64,000 nucleotides of DNA from Areca catechu (lineage: Eukaryota; Streptophyta; Magnoliopsida; Arecales; Arecaceae), in NCBI GenBank assembly GCA_021397845.1, contig CM038053.1, positions 141,002,541 to 141,066,540 of the forward strand. The letters are read 5' to 3'. Below are positions 1 to 11,429 of this stretch, one piece after another (the stretch's first letter is position 1; each line of letters begins with the position of its first letter). The notes beneath the pieces were generated by a model. It searched no databases. It was not told the origin of the DNA and was given only the letters and a program-made list of their open reading frames with translations. The position numbers and the translations under genes are program-made.

Positions 1-283
1 TTTATTTTTTTATATAAAATTAATGTATTAAGATTTGTTTTTATGTTTGGAAAATGAAACATAAAATTAATTTCAGCTTAACAATATATCGTATAGTTGA
101 GATCTAAAATATTTAATATATATGTGATGCATGTAAATTATTTAGATCTAAAATTTAGTAAAATAAATCTTGATTAATTATTAGAATTAAGGTGTCTAAG
201 ATTAGATTTAGCATTGTGAATTAAAGATCTAACCATATTTTATAAATCAAGGGCCTTGGGTTAGCTTGAATCAGGTCAAATAA
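1..283 (+). mobile_element. Leader of copia element F, left part
   Basis: This AT-rich stretch has no coding potential. Phrases such as 'gatctaaaat' and 'gtgatgca' match the untranslated leader of element E at 16556-16700. It continues across element 1 into 6630-7769, which matches the same leader further along (tracts 'ttaattgggg' and 'ttacctggcca'). I read it as the PBS-to-gag leader of an old copia element whose 5' LTR lies left of the window. Assignment is by family resemblance read by eye. Confidence 0.5.
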
Positions 284-288
284 TCAGG

Positions 289-1743
289 TGATGGGGAACT
301 AATATGCAAGCAATTTTTTTGTATGTTTTACATGTTGAGTTAGGTGATTAATTCCCAAATTTCAGATCAAAATTATTTGTAGGGAATTTTTTATGAATTT
401 TTGAAGATCAGCATGCAGATTAGGACCTAGAAAAGTAGCAAAGAAGGACCGCCGGGGCTGAGAAGCCTCGGTTAGGGTAAGTTGTCCTACAATAAAACTA
501 CTGGAGGTAGAGGGGTGTACCTGACAACATCTGTGAAGATCGCAGCGAAGGGGTCTCTCGTTCCTCGACGGATGCGGCCTGGAAAACGAAACAAAGACCC
601 GCGGATACCCGGCTTTCTGCTTGGTGATCCGATTGAGGCTTGGCTGGAGTCGTTGGATTCGTAGGAACTCAGGGACCTGCAAACGACCTGTCAGGGGTTA
701 GAAAGCTCACAAAGGAACAAGAAAACAAAGTAAAAACAGCAAGGGAAGGCTTCTTTTGGAGTTGGCGTCCAGAGATCTGGAGGGTTTGTTGGCAGCAGGA
801 AGATGATTGCAAACACCGGGAAGAAGAACTCTCACAAACCCCTTTATGCACACAGCAGGGTATCACACCACTCAATAGAAGAACTCAAGGTTTTCATTCA
901 TCAAAAATTCTCCCTTCATACAAGAGGCTAGGGTCCCTTAAATAGACCCTTAACCTTGGGCTCCATGTAAGGGTACATAAGTCTTTACATAAGAATCCTT
1001 TTCCCTCTCAAACCCTAGCTAGAAAATAAGGAAATATTAGGTAGAAAAATCCCTAAAAATTTTCTTGACTTGGTCAAGACTCCAAGGTCGCCTAGGGGGG
1101 CGTGTTGGGCTTCTAGGAGCAGCAAAAGACTGGCCCAAAGGGGCTCGGGTGCATGGGTTTGGGCCTCTGGAAGCTGGGGTGGCCTGGTAGCAAGGTAGCA
1201 GGAATATTCCCTGGTATCTTGCTTCTTAGGGGCTTGGGCTTGGCACCTGGGCTTGATTTCTTTGGGCTAGGATGCAGATGGACCTCTGAAATCATGGATG
1301 CCCTTATCTATGAATATACTTTGGCATCTGGAAGGGAATCTGGGCATCTGAAGGGCATCTGCAAGAAATCAGGGTTTTCTGAATTTTCCTCCTGGGATCT
1401 TCAAATCTTCAAGCTGGGTTGGACTTGTGCTATACTTCCATGTCTTCAATCTAGTTGGACTTGGTCTTCACTTGTATGATATAGTCTTGAGTCTTCAGTA
1501 TGCTTGGACAGGACTCAAAAAAATAAAATAAGCTCAACATGAGCTGACTAGCATTGGACTGAACTAGCTCAACATGAGCTGACTAGTACAGAACTGAAAT
1601 AACAACTAAAAATACTCAAATAACAACTAAAATGGACTTAGATGAGCTAAGCCCTTATTACAGATGGACTCATAAATTATTGATCAATTTACAGAGGGTT
1701 GAAAAGCCTCTGTCTTATTCTGGTAACTCAGGTGTCCCCACCA
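289..1743 (-). repeat. Element 1 LTR (3' LTR in element orientation)
   Basis: On the plus strand it begins TGATGGGGAACT and ends GTCCCCACCA. It is nearly identical to 5168-6624. A TATA-like CTATTTAA lies on the minus strand at 938-945. Open frames inside it recur in both copies only because the LTR is repeated. Confidence 0.93.
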
Positions 1744-2560
1744 ATTCTCCCGGGGTGGGAGGAACTCGACCCTGTCGAGTGAAGGTCAGACTGGCTCACA
1801 TATCTCTCGAGAAGGTCTGGGTTGAGGCGTTGCAAGTCCTATCGAGAAATCCACGAATCGTCCGACTCTGGCTGGCCTTGCCATCGGACCAGGAAGCATT
1901 GATAGTCATGGCCCTAGGTCGTGATGGCTTGATTATCCAGGATACGCTCGATCCGTTCTCCTCTCTCAGGACAAATTTGTTTGTGGACACTCTAGGTTAG
2001 GGTCACTCACAATGAAAAGGAATAGGTCCAAAGGCCTCACTAGGTAGCGCTGCCGGTTCCCTATACTCAACCAGGTCTATAATATTGAAGGTAGAACTAA
2101 TGCCCAAATCCGAAGGCAAGTCTAACACCTTGGCATTTGATCCAACCTTCTCTATCACTTTGAAAGGTCCGGCTCTGCGAGCATGAAGTTTCTTTTAGGC
2201 CTAAGCCTAACCAAGATAAAATCCACTACATCAATTTTTTTGATCCATCTTCGGGAATTAGCCAGTTGTTTTAACATTAGTGCAGGTGGTGAACATGCTA
2301 GGCACATGCAGACTCCTAACAAGATGATGCAAAGGACTCAAACCTACACCTAGTAGACTCGACTAAAGAGGTTTATTAGGTCTTAACTACCACTTGGGCA
2401 TGGGGGCATGAGTCGTGGTTGATGGATGACATGCAGAAGAAAATTTGCTAGTAACTCCTAATAAGTGCCAGAGGGTCTGCCAAAAGTAGGTAGCAAATGG
2501 GATGGGCTCTATGGATCCTTGCAACCTAGTAACCTCAACAAAATGTAACCTAATAGTTCT
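1744..2560 (-). pseudogene. Integrase C-terminal part and chromodomain remnant of element 1
   Basis: On the minus strand from about 2560 down to 1744 I read, in broken frames, the last part of a chromovirus integrase. First comes a segment like the catalytic core around 'YFWQTLWHLLG'. Then comes the basic 'KLHARRAGPFKVI' block ending 'STFNIIDLVEY'. Last is a chromodomain-like piece with 'RILDNQAITT', 'YQCFLVRWQGQPESDDSW' and 'LQRLNPDLLERY', carrying internal stops. Element J has the same order at 30546-31020. The frame runs into the polypurine tract next to the LTR. Protease, RT and RNase H are absent between this and the gag frame, so it is not functional alone. Confidence 0.8.
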
Positions 2561-2691
2561 AGACACATGAGTAAACTCAGGAAAGGGTAGAAAATAGGAA
2601 GTGGGTTCAGAATTACTCTGGTAGGGTGGAGAAAAAGGTTATGGGTTAGTTGGATAAAGTAGAATCAAAGAAGGCATGTCAGGGACTAATC

Positions 2692-4242
2692 CTAGACAAT
2701 GAGGTTAACCTTATGGGGTTGCGATATATCTACGGGGTTTGTATAATGGAAGGATGGGTTATTAATCTCAGGAAAGAGGTCCTTAATGGGAACTATAGGA
2801 GGAGACTCATCCTGAGGGTACTGATTCAAAGAGATCAGGTCCTTAATAAATTCTTCTGGTTCTTGTATTTTAGGACTAGACTCTATAATTTGGCTCTCCT
2901 CTATGGTTTCCTCAGGTAAGGCTCTAGTAGCAGTACCTAGGTTCTCTTCCTCTATTTGTTCTTCCATTATAGCTTTAGGTTGGATATGGTCAAGGTCAAC
3001 TAGCTCTAGGTTGGTTTCTACCTGGGTATCTACTGGGTCAGCTAATTCTAGGTCTACTAAAGGTGTCTCCTCTTCTCCCTCATACTCATCCACTAGGCTC
3101 ACATCAGCTTCATACACTTCCGCGTTAATGTAAGCCTTGTGAATCTCAGGAATGGTTGGAGAAGGTCGGCTAGCAGGAAATTGGCTAGGTTCTGGTCTCT
3201 GATTATGGGTACTACTCCTAGTAGGTTCAGGTTGTATAAGAGGTAGTGGCTCACTATTGGGTTCATATTTAGGGATACTAATCCTATGGGGTTCAAGTTG
3301 ACTAGGGGAAGCATGACTAGTACTAGGCTGATACTTAGGGGTTATGGGTTCTCTAGGCTCATAGGACAAGGGTGCAGATCTATGGGTCATGGGATTATAG
3401 GATCTGGGGTAATATGATTTTGGGTCAGCTCTATGATCAGGTTCTAAGGATGGATCAAGGTATGGGGTCCTCCTAAGGTTGGGCTCTCTATATGGGTCAG
3501 GATATTGGGTCCTCCTAGGATTGGACTCCTTATATGGGTCAGAATACTGGGTTCTCCTAGGGTTGGACTCCCTATATAGGTCAGAATATTGGGTCCTCCT
3601 AGGGTTGGACTCCCTATATGGGTCAGAATATTGGGTGTTGGGTCTACTAGGCTCATAGGGTGTGGGTGCATAGGATCTGTGATCATGGGATCTAGAGTCA
3701 TAGGATCTAGGTTCATAGGTTATGGATTCATAGGTTCTAGGTTCATAGGATTTGGAGTCATAAGATCTATAGGTTGTAGGTATACTAGGCTTGTAGGGAG
3801 AGGGTAAATAGGATCTATCTTCCTGGTCTATAAAATCCTGATTGAGTCTTCTAGGACTAACCTTAGGGATTGGGTCATGACGATGGGCTCTCCTAGGTTC
3901 AGCCTCAAGGTATGGATCAGGGTTTGGGGTCCTCCTAGGTTGAGGATTGTAGTACGGGTCAGGATAAGGGGCTCTCCTAGGTTCGACCTCATGGTATAGA
4001 TCAGGGTTTGGGGTCCTCCTAGGTTGAGGGGAATCAGGATCTGGCTCAGACTGTGACCCATGGGTTTTTCTTGGGGTCCCTACCCGGACTTTTAACTGAT
4101 CAAACCTATTGGCAAGATGGTCAATTCTATCATTGGTTTGAATACGAGACTGAGTTAACTGGGTCATCTGGGTAGTTATCTGGGCCATTTGATCAGCTAG
4201 GGCTTTTATTTGGGCTTGTAAATTTTCCATGGGTTCAGACAT
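2692..4242 (-). CDS. Intact 516-codon gag-like protein of element 1, core domain missing
   Basis: This is the only long uninterrupted element frame in the window. Residues ~1-45 are Gln/Thr-rich with heptad-like spacing (MSEPMENLQAQIKALADQ), likely coiled coil. Residues ~55-140 carry repeats around 'PRRTPNPD'. Residues ~150-290 are rich in Ser/Tyr/Arg/Pro with four to five copies of a 'YSDPYRESNPRRTQ' motif. The C-terminal third is acidic, with 'AEVYEADVSLVDEYEGEEE'. Element J has the same N-terminal 'EPDLDSP' and the acidic 'EEIYEAEANLIEEYEGDEE', but in J the capsid-like gag core and zinc knuckle lie between them. Here that core is absent, so I infer an in-frame internal deletion joined the two ends. 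It follows the leader; the ATG at 4242 is the first in frame. Packaging in trans is possible but unproven. A Tyr/Pro-rich structural protein is the alternative reading. Confidence 0.75.
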   Translation of the reverse strand: MSEPMENLQAQIKALADQMAQITTQMTQLTQSRIQTNDRIDHLANRFDQLKVRVGTPRKTHGSQSEPDPDSPQPRRTPNPDLYHEVEPRRAPYPDPYYNPQPRRTPNPDPYLEAEPRRAHRHDPIPKVSPRRLNQDFIDQEDRSYLPSPYKPSIPTTYRSYDSKSYEPRTYESITYEPRSYDSRSHDHRSYAPTPYEPSRPNTQYSDPYRESNPRRTQYSDLYRESNPRRTQYSDPYKESNPRRTQYPDPYREPNLRRTPYLDPSLEPDHRADPKSYYPRSYNPMTHRSAPLSYEPREPITPKYQPSTSHASPSQLEPHRISIPKYEPNSEPLPLIQPEPTRSSTHNQRPEPSQFPASRPSPTIPEIHKAYINAEVYEADVSLVDEYEGEEETPLVDLELADPVDTQVETNLELVDLDHIQPKAIMEEQIEEENLGTATRALPEETIEESQIIESSPKIQEPEEFIKDLISLNQYPQDESPPIVPIKDLFPEINNPSFHYTNPVDISQPHKVNLIV

Positions 4243-5153
4243 TTATGAAGGAGGTGGGTGATATGAAACTCTTGATCTAGTGCTCATGCAAGACTCGATC
4301 AGACCGACTATAGCTGACTAGACCTAAAGTCCAAATTAGATGCTCAATCAGGGTGGCAAACTAGCCTATAGTAACCCTGTACTCAACCAGGCAGGTGTAA
4401 GCGGAGTGTTAGGTCCCTGATTGCCAATCCTAGACACCAATCAGAGATTGGCCAGGTAGGCAGACCAGCATACAAGCCCTTTGGGATTGAATCCCTAAAC
4501 CACCGTTCTAGACACTGAGCACAAGGCACACACAGGTTAACTTGACACAGTGATCTAACACTAGCCCGGACCCGACTAGTTGGTGTCCCTAGCCCACTAG
4601 GGCAAATTAAGTCTAATTAATTTTAGGTTAAGGCTTGGGACTGAATGCAAGGATGTGGTTTTGGGCTAAGGAGAGGTGATCAAATCCTCCCCCCATCTGA
4701 TATAGCAAGAGTGCCCTTAAAAGTAAATTATGCAATGATGACAGGCAGATGAGGATGCAAATTAAGGTTTAGATATTTTTTTTGGTATTTTTGGAAAATA
4801 TATATATTTTTTTGGTATTTTTTTTAAATAGAAGAAAACTTGCAAATCATGGCCTAATATACTGGAAATATACTAAAATTAAGAAATATGCAAAAACTCC
4901 TAAACAAAACCCTAAAACTTCCAAACTTGTCTTGCTAAAAAAAAATAGAGCCGAAGATTTGCAGGCCCTATTTCGGCTTGCAGAAAATTCACAGGCCATA
5001 ATAAAATATGAAGAAATTTTAAAAATTACTGTGAATTATGATAAATCCAGGAAAATAAATTTCAGAATTTTTGGAGTTTTTAACAGGGAGAAATAATTAA
5101 AATAACAGAGTATATATGGACTGAAAAATTGCAGAAAACAAGCCCTAGTCTAG
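4243..5153 (-). other. Untranslated leader of element 1
   Basis: This lies between PBS and gag start with no convincing gene. A block near 4560-4610 on the minus strand ('gctagggacaccaa', then 'gtcgggtccgg') also occurs in the leader of J near 25690, which supports common descent. Short open frames here (for example 4782-5096) are in the antisense direction and have no family resemblance. Confidence 0.7.
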
Positions 5154-5165
5154 GCTCTGATACCA
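5154..5165 (-). promoter_or_regulatory. Primer binding site of element 1
   Basis: GCTCTGATACCA on the plus strand is the reverse complement of TGGTATCAGAGC, the standard plant initiator tRNA-Met PBS. It sits two bases inside the right LTR and fixes the element's orientation. Confidence 0.92.
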
Positions 5166-5167
5166 AA

Positions 5168-6624
5168 TGATGGGGAACTAATATGCATGCAATTTTTTTT
5201 GTATGTTTTACATGTTGCGTTAGGTGATTAATTCCCAAATTCCAGATCAAAATTATTTGTAGGGATTTTTTTATGAATTTTTGAAGATCAGCATGCAGAT
5301 TAGGACGTAGAAAAGTAGCAAAGAACGACCGCCGGGGCTGAGAAGCCTCGGTTAGGGCAAGTTGTCCTACAATAAAACTACTGGAGGTAGAGGAGTGTAC
5401 TTGACAACATCTGTGAAGATCGCAGCGAAGGGATCTCTCGTTCCTCGATGGATGCGGCCTGGAAAACCGAGCCAAAGACCCGCGGATACCCGGCTTTCTG
5501 CTCGGTGATCCGATTGAGGCTTGGCTGGAGTCGTTGGATTCGTAGGAACTCAGGGACCTGCAAACGACCTGTCAGGGGTTAGAAAGCTCACAAAGGAACA
5601 AGAAAACAAAATAAAAACAGCAAGGGAAGGCTTCTTTTGGAGTTGGCGTACAGGGATCTGGAGGGTTTGTTGGCAGCAGGAAGATGATTGCAAACACCGG
5701 GAAGAAGAACTCTCACAAACCCCTTTATGCACACAGCAGGGTATCACACCACTCAATAGAAGAACTCAAGGTTTTCATTCATCAAAAATTCTCCCTTCAT
5801 ACAAGAGGCTAGGGTCCCTTAAATAGACCCTTAACCTTGGGCTCCAAGTAAGGGTACATAAGTCTTTACATAAGAATCCTTTTCCCTCTCAAACCCTAGC
5901 TAGAAAATAAGGAAATATTAGGTAGAAAAATCCCTAAAAATTTTCTTGACTTGGTCAAGACTCCAAGGATGCCTAGGGGGGCGTGTTGGGCTTCTAGAAG
6001 CAGCAAAAGACCAGCCCAAAGGGGCTCGGGTGCATGGGTTTGGGCCTCTGGAAGCTGGGGTGGCCTGGTAGCCAGGTAGCAGGAATATTCCCTGGTATCT
6101 TGCTTCTTAGGGGCTTGGGCTTGGCACCTGGGCTTGATTTCTTTGGGCTAGGATGCAGATGGACCTCTGGAATCATGGATTCCCTTATCTATGAATATAC
6201 TTTGGCATCTGGAAGGGAATCTGGGCATTTGAAGGGCATCTGCAAGAAATCAGGGTTTTCTGAATTTTCCTCCTGGGGTCTTCAAATCTTCAAGCTGGGT
6301 TGAACTTGTGCTATACTTCCATGTCTTCAATCTAGTTGGACTTGGTCTTCACTTGTATGATATAGTCTTGAGTCTTCAGTATGCTTGGATAGGACTCAAA
6401 AAAATAAAATAAGCTCAACATGAGCTGACTAGCATTGGACTGAACTAGCTCAACATGAGCTGACTAGTACAGAACTGAAATAACAACTAAAAATACTTAA
6501 ATAACAACTAAAATGGACTCAGATGAGCTAAGCCCTTATTACAGATGGACTCATAAATTATTGATCAATTTACAGAGGGTTGAAAAGCCTCTGTCTTATT
6601 CTGGTGCCTCAGGTGTCCCCACCA
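5168..6624 (-). repeat. Element 1 LTR (5' LTR in element orientation)
   Basis: Second LTR copy, 1457 bp, ending CCCCACCA next to TSD TCAGG. This copy would drive transcription; a TATA-like CTATTTAA lies on the minus strand at 5819-5826. Confidence 0.93.
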
Positions 6625-6629
6625 TCAGG

Positions 6630-7769
6630 TTAGACCTAGGATTAGAATTTTGAATAATATGGACCTAATAAAGAATTGGATTTAATCTAACCAAAAGTTG
6701 ATGAGGATTAGATCATGTTTTCTTTAGATCAAATCTATAGTGATAGTTTGATCAAGTCCATATTAAACCAAATGGACCTGATTATGGCTCAGCGGCCAGA
6801 CTCGAGTCCTTAAGCTAGTCTAATTGAATCTGATGAACCAATTGATGTCCAAGGTATGTTTGGCATTTTGATCATGATCATTAATTGGGGTGATGTTTTA
6901 CCTGGCCAACTTGTTTGGTGTCTAGGGAAAGATATTAATGGTGGAACTCTTTCATTGATCTCACTTACCTGGCCAATGTGGTCAATTAGAATTTGATCAG
7001 ATAGCTCATTACTGAGTTAACTCAAGCCAGTAAGGATAATTAGCTTGATTGATTTAGGTGCCCTTGGACCAATTATATCTTTGACCCTGATCATAGAATT
7101 TATGAAGTTAGTGGAAGGATTAGTCCATATCTTCTTCTCTCTTCTGAAATATAAATAAAAATCTATAAAATTATTAGGTCCTTAAAATGATAAATTTATG
7201 GGTATAACTGAGTTATAGCTTCCTATTAAGAAGATGGTAATGGGTTCAATAGTTAAGATAATTATTAGAGGTCCAAAGAAATATACTCATTTGGCTATTA
7301 GAATTATCATACATATTATGATGATTCAATCATGACTCTCTTAATGGTGATCAGGTGGGCTAAGCTACACTTGGTCTTGGTCATTTATTGGTTAGAAGTA
7401 CTGAGTCGGTGATGTTAATGGTTGGACCTAACTAGGATTTTTAGTGGAGGTGCCACATGCTTGCTGAAAAGGAGCCTGGGGAAAAATTGAATACTAGAAG
7501 TTATTTAGAGAAATAATTTGTTGAGAACCTATCTGTAGATCTACATGGATGGGCCTAGCCATACCTGAGCCTATGTCTAGTCTTTCGATTTCTAGTACCC
7601 ACTAAGGAATTAATGTAATTCCTAGGATTAAAGATAGAGGCTACCTATTTGAACAAAATCATGGGAGGACTTTTAGACGAAAGTCCAAGTCCTTAGGATT
7701 AAATGATTCATATACTTATTGATCTTGTTCTCTTTTCTTTTTCTATGTTAATCATAGCCAATACATTAT
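6630..7769 (+). mobile_element. Leader of copia element F, right part
   Basis: No gene. Direct continuation of 1-283 after element 1. Phrases shared with E's leader (16800-17100) include 'gatcatgat', 'ttaattgggg' and 'cctggccaa'. It stops at the LTR of D at 7770, about where E's gag begins relative to its leader, so D probably landed just upstream of F's gag. Confidence 0.55.
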
Positions 7770-9842
7770 TGTTAGGAAATGTTTTCTATAGCCAATCATC
7801 TGGGTTATAGATGGTTGAGCTCTTTATAATTCGTACATGAATCATTATTGAAATAAAAGTTATTTTTAGCAGTTCATCTCCTTTTATATCTTTCTTTGGA
7901 CTCTTTTGTGATGAAGTTCTTAGAACTACTTTAATTCAATAAAGAAGGATTTATCGAGAAGTTCTTAAATATGTTCACAACCAAATGATATAATGTTACC
8001 TAAGACGACAACGTTTATCGAGCATAGGTCGTTGTATACCATATAGGTTGGTTGTTCTCATAACTAAGGAGTATAGAGACACTACTATGGCATGTAGGTG
8101 AGTGTAGATGTACATTGTACTAGATGTGACCAACTCTGTATAGTACTTTGCTGTCAAGAGTATCTCATAGAAGTATATGGGTATAAGTATCCCTCTGACC
8201 TAAGATCATCCTGGTGATTTGCTAACAACTCATTATACTTAGGTGCCAAACTATTTGGGTTTCTAATCCAGTAATGGAAGGTTATTAGTGCAATCAAGTA
8301 CTTGTTAAGTCAATGGTGAGTCAAGATAGAATGACCACTCCAAAATATTGAATTAACCCTATAAAAATATTATAAATTGCTAATTAATTAATTATTAATT
8401 AATTATAGGAAGATTAATTAATAAATATATTTTTAATTGACTCAATTTGATTGAGTGAAGAGGTTTAGATCAAGTCTTATTGAATTTGGTCGAATTAGAA
8501 TTTACCTGATTAGGTTATTTGATGACCTAATCGCTAATGGTTTCTAATTATAGTTAGATTCGAGCTTAGGCCCAGTTAGTTTTAGATTTAATTAGAATTT
8601 AATTAAACCTAATTGGAACCTAATTAGATTGAGTCCAAGTTGGTTAAATAGTTATAACCAAATTAGTTTTGGTTTATAACTAATTTTGGTCAAAGCCAGG
8701 TCAAACCCTTATCTAGTCCAACTAGGTTTCGTATTAGATTTCTCCATGCCAATTATTTAAATAAATTCATGAAAAATACATGCCAAACAAGTTTTCATAC
8801 ACTTCCTCTTTTCTTATTTGACTTGGATTAATTTAGGTTGAGTTTTAAATTTAAATGAGAGGAGTTTGACTGGAAATCAAACTCTTTGCCTTATCCTAAC
8901 TCTACTTGGTGTTAAATTCTTAAAAATTTATCTATTTTTGTTGCCAATTTTTTTATGAGAAATCTCTATAAAAAAATTATTCTTTTTCATCCTCCCACTT
9001 TTCCATTTATATTAGGATTGGTTTGAACTAAATTTGGATTGATTTAAATTTAATTAGAGGTGTTTTATTAGAAATAGAATACGTAGTCCTATTCAAATAG
9101 GATTAATCTAATCCCTCCTCTAATCAATGAAATTTTACTTCAAAATTTTGTCATATATAAAACATTAAGAGAAAAATTACCATAAAAAAAAATTGAAGTT
9201 AGATTACATGAATATAAGAGTAAAAGGGGGCATGAATTCTAGATGGGCATGAGAGACCTTCTTGGGTGCTAGGGTTGAAGGAAGAAGAAAAAAAAAATAG
9301 TAGAAAGGGGTTTCTTATTTTTGATTTTCTTCCTCTTAGATATAGACCTCTTCATCCTCTTCTTGGATTTCTTGGAAGGCTCAAGAAAGTCTAAGAAATA
9401 ATTTATTTTTAGCCATCTAGTGGCCTTCACATGGATCTTACAGTCTAGGAGGTTGATTGCATCGAAGCTTCATGTGGATGATTCATAGAGGCAGGACATC
9501 TTAGGTTGTGAGTAGAGAACCCTTACCATGTGCCATCAGTAGTGGTGATCATCAACCCATGATAAGATATAAAATTTGATTTCATATTGCTTATAGATTA
9601 GATATACTATGTGCATTGGGTAGATTAATGCATGCTGATTTTGTTTTCCACTACATATCATATTATAATTCTGCTTAGAATTTATTAGAACTATTCTAAA
9701 TGTATATTTTTTATTTAGAATAGTTTTAAAATATATGTTCCACCATGAATTATTAAAAAATCAATGCATGAATTCCTAGGCATTTTTTTCTAATAATTGT
9801 CACCCATTTATTATTGGATAATGTGTACCCAATTTCTATAAT
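7770..9842 (+). repeat. 5' LTR of copia element D
   Basis: Starts TGTTAGGAAATG and is the same family, in opposite orientation, as the LTR of C (54157-56235). Shared phrases include 'gtgatgaagt', 'ggcatg' and 'gtagagacact'. Length is about 2.07 kb in both. The right edge is set by the decayed PBS that follows; the last bases no longer read CA. It splits the leader of F. Confidence 0.75.
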
Positions 9843-9855
9843 TGGTGTCGAAAGC
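9843..9855 (+). promoter_or_regulatory. Decayed primer binding site of element D
   Basis: TGGTGTCGAAAGC resembles TGGTATCAGAGC with several changes and lies directly after the LTR, at the same place as in related elements. Confidence 0.5.
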
Positions 9856-9949
9856 TGAAAATAATCTTGGAGCATGAATAGGTCTTATTCATGCTGATAG
9901 ATTTGGCACTAGAGGAACCCACTCTAAATGCCTAAGGTCCGATTAAAGA

Positions 9950-11424
9950 TACTTATCAAAGTGGCTCAATGACTGAACCACAGTTTGATGCATCAGGTGG
10001 GCATCCATGAATGATGAATATAGTAACATATTCAAGGATATTCAGTCAGAGGATATACTTTAAGTGTTGAAAGAATCTCTTGGAACTCCTAATAATGTTG
10101 AAAGGTATAAAATTTGTTGTGCCATATTCAATGCCAAGAAAGGGAAGAAGAAAAATAAAAAGGTGCTACAGCCGCTTAGCTAAGCCAAACCAAGAAAAAT
10201 AAGCCTGACCAGAGCCAGGCAGAGTGCTTTTTCTATAAAAAGCATGGACACTAAAAGAGGAATTATCCTTTTTACTTTGCCTTGCTAGACCTGAATAGGC
10301 CAAGGAAGAACAAGAACTAGCAAGCAGATGCTGGATAAGGTACTTATATGATAACACATTGTAATTTTTTTATTTGTGATGCTACTACCTGGGTATTAGA
10401 TACCAAAAGCCCTATTAATATTTGTAATACATTGTAGGGACTTTAGGTTAGTAGAAGATTTGAAGACGGTGAGAGAGTCCTGAATGTTGGGGATGGAAGA
10501 ATAGTTTCGGTTCTAGTCTTAGAAATCGTCAAGCTTGTATTCAATGAAAATGTTGTTGTTTTAGATGATTGTCATTATTGTCCCAATTTTATGATAAATG
10601 TTATCTTTGTAGGCTTTTTGGCCAAGAGTAATTTTTATTTATCTATAAAACATGATTATTATGATATCATTCTGAATGGTGTTACTGTAATGCATGGATA
10701 ATTAAAAAATAATATTTATGTTTTATCATAGCTTGTTAATGTATTATACACATTGAGCAAGTGCCTTAGGATAGATAATGTTAGTGATACTAATCTTTGG
10801 CACTATAGATTAGGTAATATTAATAATAATAGGATAAATAGGTTGAAAAAAGGTCTCCTTGAGGTCAATGACTATGAATCATTGCCAACCTATGAATCTT
10901 GCCTTCTTGAAAAGATGACCAAGTCATCTTTTACTGGAAAAGGTGAAAGAGCCATTAAGGTTCTATCTCTAGTATATACTGATGTATGCAGACTAGTAAA
11001 CGTCAGTGCTAGGGGTGGATATTTTTATTTCATTATATTTATAGATAACCTTTTAAGGTTCGGTTATGTCTATCTTATGAGATATAAATCTTAATCATTT
11101 GAAATGTTCATATGATATCATCATGAGATAGAGAAACAAACAAGAAGTGTATTAAAATCCTTCAATCGGATTGAGGAGAAGAATACCTTATCAGTAAGTT
11201 TCTAAAATATCTAGAGAAGAATGGGAATCTCTCTAAATAGACACCTCCAGGGACACCTCAAATAAATTTAGTGTCTAAAAAAAGGAATCAAACTTTATAA
11301 GACATGGTTTGATCCATGATAGACTTTACTAGTTACCAATCTCTTTTGGGGATATGCTCTTAAGTCAGCCTATTACTTGTTAAATAAGGTTCCGAGCAAG
11401 TTTGTTGACAAAAAGTTATATGAG
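9950..11424 (+). pseudogene. Element D gag-protease-integrase, proximal half
   Basis: Broken copia polyprotein. A short gag end includes 'NNVERYKICCAIFNAKK', matching the 'VERYRILSTIF' region of C's gag. Most of the gag helical domain is missing. A CCHC-type knuckle follows near 10222-10270 (KKHGHxKRNY with a stop at the Trp position). A protease-like 'WVLDTKSPINIC' is at ~10390. The pre-integrase block and first half of the integrase core are at 10753-11094 (HYRLGN, then ESCLLEKMTKSSFTGKGERA, then DVC and FIIFIDN). The frame reaches 11424 and stops at element E. It resumes at 34867. Confidence 0.82.
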
Positions 11425-11429
11425 ATATA

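Larger units (their letters stand above)
289..6624 (-). mobile_element. Element 1: complete, internally deleted chromovirus-type gypsy element
   Basis: Two LTRs (289-1743 and 5168-6624) are flanked by the perfect 5-bp TSD TCAGG (284-288 and 6625-6629). The PBS complement lies just inside the right LTR, so the element is read on the minus strand. The order in its own direction is 5' LTR, PBS, leader, a gag-like frame, a decayed 3' integrase end with a chromodomain, then the 3' LTR. Protease, reverse transcriptase and RNase H are missing, so it depends on a relative such as J. The LTRs differ at roughly 35-40 positions by my count, which implies a fairly recent insertion. It interrupts leader DNA of element F. 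Confidence 0.93.

Noticed and set aside
640..945. A 101-codon frame, also present at 5521-5826
   Set aside because: It lies in both LTR copies of element 1 and is conserved only because the LTRs are; it has no domain and runs against the element's direction.
1632..2000. A 122-codon plus-strand frame
   Set aside because: It is the shadow of the minus-strand chromodomain remnant of element 1.
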